A stretch of 64,000 bases of DNA from Planctomycetaceae bacterium (GTDB lineage Bacteria; Planctomycetota; Planctomycetia; Gemmatales; Gemmataceae): positions 28,449 through 92,448 of the forward strand of contig PNLP01000024.1 in assembly GCA_013823135.1 (NCBI GenBank), given 5' to 3'. How positions within the stretch are numbered: the first letter of the stretch is position 1; each line of letters opens with the position of its first letter. The position numbers and the translations under genes are program-made. This document shows, piece after piece, positions 60,291 to 64,000 of the stretch. The notes below the pieces were generated by a model that had not been told where the DNA came from, ran no database searches, and was given only the letters and a program-made list of their open reading frames with translations.

Positions 60291-61190
60291 ATGGCTGCTA
60301 CCCGAGGCGAGTTGTTCGCAGGCGTCACCGTCGCGATTGTCACCCCGTTCAAGAACGGTGAGATCGACTGGAACGACCTCGGGAAACTCGTGGACTGGCA
60401 CTGCGAACAAGGCACCGACTCGCTCGCTCCTTGCGGCACCACCGGCGAATCGCCCACGCTCACCCACGACGAGAACGAGCGGGTCGTCGCGTTCGTGTGC
60501 GAGCGGGCACGCGGCCGCACCAAGATCATGGCTGGCACGGGGTCGAACAACACGGCCGAAGCGATTCGCATGACGAAGGCCGCGAAGAAGGCCGGCGCGA
60601 ACGGCACCCTGCAAGTCGGGCCGTACTACAACAAGCCATCGCAGGAAGGGTACTTCCGCCACTTCGCCGCGATTGCGGAAGCGACTGATCTTCCCATCGT
60701 GGTCTACAACATTCCGGGCCGCACCGGATCGAACATCCTGCCCGAAACGCTCGCCCGCATGGCCGAGAAGTGCCCCACCGTCGTCGCCGTGAAAGAGGCA
60801 ACCGGCTCACTCGATCAGGCAAGCCAAACCGTGGCGCTTTGTGACATCACCATTCTGAGTGGCGACGACAGTCTCACACTTCCGCTCATGAGCATTGGCG
60901 GCAAGGGCGTGGTGTCGGTCGTGGGGAATATCGTGCCGCGCGACATGATGGCGCTGGTGAAGGCGTTCGCTGCGGGGAAGTTCGAAGAAGCCCTGACGTG
61001 GCACCGCAAGCTGTTCCCGCTTTGCCGCGACATGCTGAGCGTTTCGACGAATCCGATTCCGCTCAAAGCCGCGATGAAGTTGCTGGGACGCGGTACCGGT
61101 GAGATGCGATTGCCGATGTACCCGCTCGATGCAGCGGGTGAGGCTCGCGTCCGGCAGACGTTGGTGAACTACGGCTTGCTCAAGGCCTGA
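60291..61190 (+). CDS. dapA: 4-hydroxy-tetrahydrodipicolinate synthase
   Basis: Protein of 299 residues, a TIM barrel. Signatures are CGTTGESPTL, then YYNKPSQEGYFRHF, VVYNIPGRTGSNILPE (with the catalytic Tyr) and the Schiff-base Lys in VVAVKEATGSLDQ. It condenses pyruvate and aspartate semialdehyde in the lysine/DAP pathway. ATG 60291 is preferred over 60279 for the usual N-terminus. Confidence 0.95.
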   Translation: MAATRGELFAGVTVAIVTPFKNGEIDWNDLGKLVDWHCEQGTDSLAPCGTTGESPTLTHDENERVVAFVCERARGRTKIMAGTGSNNTAEAIRMTKAAKKAGANGTLQVGPYYNKPSQEGYFRHFAAIAEATDLPIVVYNIPGRTGSNILPETLARMAEKCPTVVAVKEATGSLDQASQTVALCDITILSGDDSLTLPLMSIGGKGVVSVVGNIVPRDMMALVKAFAAGKFEEALTWHRKLFPLCRDMLSVSTNPIPLKAAMKLLGRGTGEMRLPMYPLDAAGEARVRQTLVNYGLLKA

Positions 61191-61221
61191 GTCAGGTCTC
61201 ACTTCGTCAAGGAATGAGCGA

Positions 61222-61256
61222 GGGCCGGGAATAACTCCCGGCCCCTCGCATTTCGT
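61222..61256. terminator. Bidirectional terminator between dapA and cotH-like genes
   Basis: A perfect 9-bp stem (GGGCCGGGA with TCCCGGCCC) and loop ATAAC lie between convergent stop codons, with CATTTCGTC after the hairpin on the rightward side. Confidence 0.75.
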
Positions 61257-61265
61257 CTCAACCGA

Positions 61266-62978
61266 TCACTTCGTCAGTTGCGGCTTCAAAGTCTTAAGGG
61301 GTGCGCCGTTCTTGTCCACGAAACGAAGTCCGCCCTTCCAGTCGCCGCTGCCATTGCAGACCTTGAACACCACGACGTTCACGCCCTTGTTCAGCGTTAC
61401 ACCGCCGAACGAGTTCTGATCCTTCCCGACGGCACGGGATTCCAACACTTTCCCAATCTCCTTACCGTTCACGTACACCTTCGCGCCGTCGTCGCTACCG
61501 AGTCGGAGGATGACGTCCTTGAACTCCTGTGGTGCTACCAGATAGGAAACGCAATACGCCGATGCGTTGTCCGCCCCGCCGCTGACACTCGGGAAGTCGA
61601 TGCAGAAATCGTCGGTTTCGACTTTCTTCCACACGAGTTCCTTACCCCCAATCTTGACCTTATCCCCCTCCTTGGGTTCAAGCTTCGCCTCGTTGGGAAG
61701 GAGTTGCGTGTCGACCGCCTTGTTCGAGTCGGCACCCCCTGGGTGCGGGACGGGGGTCAACACCAGCCAGTGGCGGATGAACCCTTCCGAGTCCATCGGT
61801 TTGCCTGTGGAATCCTCGTAACTTGCGAGCTGGTTCTCAACGACCTTCCCACGCTGTCGGATCGCGTTGCGGAGTCGATCGACCTGGTTCTTGTAGTCGC
61901 GCCCGGCGTTGGCATCGACCGACGCGAGTACGGGTTGAACTCGCTTCTCGGCCTCATCGAGTTTCTTCACGAGTTCTTCGGGCTTGTAGCACGTCTTCAT
62001 GATCTCGCGGAACCGTGCGATGTACCGCTTTTTCCCCTCGGGCGTTTCGATCAGTGCACGTGCGACTATTGCATTGAAGCCGGGGAGGATGCTCCAGTTG
62101 ATGTCGCCGAACATCTGGTCCATGCCCGACGGGATGAAGACCATCTTGTCGCGTTCGGGGTCGTGGTAGATGCGATAGTTGTTCGGCTTCATCGGGTAGC
62201 CGTCCCAGTCCGACATAATGACCTCGACCACGCACATGCTGATGAACTCGTCCAGATCAAGCACTTTCTCCAGCATCTGGAAACGCTTGGCCTTCTCGGG
62301 TTCGCGTGCGGCATCGAGCAGAGCTTTCAGGTCCTTGCGGTCCGCCACATCCTTCTTGGTTGAGATCAGATCGAGCGGTTGGTCGATGTCGCGGAGGAAC
62401 CCGCCGTCGTAGAAGTTGCCGTTGGCGCTCTTGAAGTGCCTTCGCAAGAAGTTCTTGTCGTAACCTTCCTTCAGGTAGTAGAACCCGAGCTTGCGTCCGT
62501 TGAGCGTGACGACCGCGTGGCTGATCCGTGCGGCCGGCACGCCAACGGCCTTGCAAATCTCTCCGCAAATGTACTCGGACAGGTAGCTCGGATCCTGCGC
62601 CGAGTTTGCGAGGTGGAACTTATCCATCCCGCGGTAGGCGAGATCCTCGGTGAACTTGTCCATGTTGATCGTCAGGCCGGGTCGGTCATCGAATCCCCGG
62701 AAGCTGCCGACCGATCCCCGGAGGTGAATCGCCACGTCGGTGTAGGTCTTGTCGCCGTCCTTGATCGTCGCCTTGACGTACTTCCGCGGCTCACGGCGAA
62801 GGCTGTCCGCTTCCTTCTTCTCGACCGTGATCGCGAGGCTCGGGATCTTCCCCTCGGCAAAGAACGCGTCGGTCTCGGCGACACCCTTCTTCACGGGGGG
62901 CGCGGCAGGGGGTTGGGCACTGATTCCCGCGACCGCCGCCGCGACAAAAAGCGCCAACCCGACAGCAAAGCGGTACAT
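61266..62978 (-). CDS. CotH-kinase-like exported protein
   Basis: Protein of 570 residues. A signal peptide (MYRFAVGLALFVAAAVAGISA) is followed by a CotH-like kinase fold: DVAIHLRGSVGSFRGF, KFHLANSAQDPSYLSEYI, KLGFYYLKEGYDKNFL and the MSDWDGYPMKPNNYRIYHD segment, where metal and catalytic Asp residues lie. The C-terminus (about 440-570) is a beta-sandwich, probably sugar-binding. The family phosphorylates secreted proteins or has structural roles. It is upstream-adjacent to DUF4956 in the same direction. Confidence 0.88.
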   Translation of the reverse strand: MYRFAVGLALFVAAAVAGISAQPPAAPPVKKGVAETDAFFAEGKIPSLAITVEKKEADSLRREPRKYVKATIKDGDKTYTDVAIHLRGSVGSFRGFDDRPGLTINMDKFTEDLAYRGMDKFHLANSAQDPSYLSEYICGEICKAVGVPAARISHAVVTLNGRKLGFYYLKEGYDKNFLRRHFKSANGNFYDGGFLRDIDQPLDLISTKKDVADRKDLKALLDAAREPEKAKRFQMLEKVLDLDEFISMCVVEVIMSDWDGYPMKPNNYRIYHDPERDKMVFIPSGMDQMFGDINWSILPGFNAIVARALIETPEGKKRYIARFREIMKTCYKPEELVKKLDEAEKRVQPVLASVDANAGRDYKNQVDRLRNAIRQRGKVVENQLASYEDSTGKPMDSEGFIRHWLVLTPVPHPGGADSNKAVDTQLLPNEAKLEPKEGDKVKIGGKELVWKKVETDDFCIDFPSVSGGADNASAYCVSYLVAPQEFKDVILRLGSDDGAKVYVNGKEIGKVLESRAVGKDQNSFGGVTLNKGVNVVVFKVCNGSGDWKGGLRFVDKNGAPLKTLKPQLTK

Positions 62979-63003
62979 GCGTTACCCCTGGGACGGAGAT
63001 GGT

Positions 63004-63681
63004 TCAACCGCCAGAATGGTCTCTCCACTCGACGCCTTGAACACCTTCGATGCGGTTCAATTCGAGAATGAGCGCGACGGATGAAACTTCCGAGCGAAGC
63101 CTCGCTGAGTAAGTGAGTTCGAGCAAGACACCCTGTTTCACGGTTCCTACCGCGGTCACACGGAACGCAGCAAGGTGTTTCAACAGCGCCGGGGTGACGA
63201 CGGCTTCCGGATCCGGACACACGGCAAGCTTGATGACGAGTGTGGACGCCGCGCCGCGACCACCGCCGCGGCTCCAGAAACTCAATCCCCACGCAACCAG
63301 ACCGATGACGAGGACACTCACCCAGGCGAGCGTCACAAACCCCGACCCGACGGCCATGCCGGTGACAACTGCGAAGATCACGAACGCCGTGTCGCGGGTG
63401 TCATCGACGATGGTTCGGAACCGGACGATCGAGAGCACCCCGACGAGCCCGAAGGCACGCGCCAGGTTCTGCCCGATCACGAGCGTGACCATCGCGAGAA
63501 GGATCGTGAGGAGAACAAGCGTGGAAACGAGCGACGCGGTCTCGACCCGAGTTCGGCGCTGCGTCAGGAAGTAGATCAACGCGACCAGGATGCCGAAGAA
63601 AGCCGCAGTTCCCAAGCATTCGATCAGCTCGGGAGCCGCTTCAATCTTGTTCGGTGCCAGTTCTCGGAACCATTCTGTCAT
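63004..63681 (-). CDS. DUF4956 membrane protein
   Basis: Protein of 225 residues with four hydrophobic helices in the first 160 residues and the family signature ARAFGLVGVLSIVRFRTIVD. A cytoplasmic C-terminal domain of about 75 residues follows. In many genomes DUF4956 genes lie with CotH and VTC-type polyphosphate polymerase genes, as here with CotH 25 bases downstream. Start at ATG 63681. Confidence 0.85.
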   Translation of the reverse strand: MTEWFRELAPNKIEAAPELIECLGTAAFFGILVALIYFLTQRRTRVETASLVSTLVLLTILLAMVTLVIGQNLARAFGLVGVLSIVRFRTIVDDTRDTAFVIFAVVTGMAVGSGFVTLAWVSVLVIGLVAWGLSFWSRGGGRGAASTLVIKLAVCPDPEAVVTPALLKHLAAFRVTAVGTVKQGVLLELTYSARLRSEVSSVALILELNRIEGVQGVEWRDHSGG

Positions 63682-64000
63682 CGACTCAATCCCGCCCTTC
63701 GGTTGCGCAATCGCTAAGGAAAACGTGTGGTTGGTAAGGACGATCCACCAACCCAGCACTCCCGATCATTTGGGGCAATGGGTATGGCAAAACAAAACAG
63801 CACCCTCGCAAAGGGTGTAACCAACCGGAGGGAGCGTCCGGTATTGTGAATGCTGTGGAGTGGTAACTGGCAGGTCCACGACCGCAACAAATCCGTCGAT
63901 CAACCGATGCCTGGCAGGACGGCACCTTCATAGCAGCATGACACGAATTACGGACAAAATCTACCGCTGTCCACCGAATTCTCGGAGCGACGAAGTATGA
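63682..64000. other. Upstream region of DUF4956 with a leftward hairpin
   Basis: Read leftward, ACACCCTTTGCGAGGGTGC (63818-63800) is followed by TGTTTTGTTTT, which is terminator-like and may end a leftward transcript from beyond the window. Short rightward frames near 63940-64000 are too small to support. No other feature seen. Confidence 0.4.

Overview
This window comes from a planctomycete, most likely a member of the Gemmataceae. The signs are TIGR02996 'repeat-companion' N-termini (14694-15692, 16982-17935), a pilin-like DUF1559 protein, FGE-sulfatase domains, and two members of a lineage-typical protein family beginning MTEAEW. No gene was checked against a database; all calls come from reading the sequence.

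The window has two parts. Positions 1 to about 41,478 look like the right-hand ~41.5 kb of an integrated mobile island. It opens inside a large serine recombinase (1-1579, minus, C-terminus off the window). It ends inside comM/yifB (Mg-chelatase-like protein), of which only the last third remains (41470-41880). The break lies just before the conserved PLLDRID motif. From 41,885 onward the genes are ordinary chromosomal ones: enolase-superfamily enzyme, Sel1 protein, class V aminotransferase, old-yellow-enzyme-like protein, 5-formyl-THF cyclo-ligase, carB, UvrD/PcrA-type helicase, acpS, a DcuC-type transporter, dapA, CotH and DUF4956.

The island reads as follows from left to right. First comes the recombinase and a promoter/operator region. 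A replication pair follows: an AAA+ ATPase (2539-3522) and a compact family-A-like polymerase with the full R-x3-K-x7-YG and HDS motifs (3885-5357), resembling the transposon/virus 'TV-Pol' group. Next is a leftward operon of small unknown proteins leading into a MoxR ATPase, an unknown protein and a zincin-VWA protein (12339 to 7155). Then come rightward small Gemmataceae-type genes (12702-17935), and a mixed region with an ABC-like ATPase, a ribbon-helix-helix protein, SprT, an HNH endonuclease and a sigma-factor-like protein.

The right half of the island is a dense defence region. It has a five-gene leftward operon: HsdR, HsdS, a nitrilase-like protein, HsdM and an HTH-HNH nuclease. This is followed by a divergent Ser/Thr kinase, an M41-like peptidase, two adjacent modification-sensing HNH nucleases (EVE-HNH and sulfur-binding-domain-HNH), and a three-gene module of two GIY-YIG-like proteins plus a DUF6884-like protein. 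No phage structural or conjugation genes are visible. The island therefore looks like a self-replicating, recombinase-mobilised defence carrier rather than a prophage or ICE.

Two families of short DNA repeats run through the island and appear absent from the chromosomal part. One is six ~46-bp palindromes built from TTCTCACTTTTCTC arms. The other is about two dozen copies of a motif close to TNAGCAGGGAAGGC, several arranged as inverted pairs. On the chromosomal side, the clearest regulatory feature is a cobalamin riboswitch upstream of the pilin-like DUF1559 gene (54158-54330).
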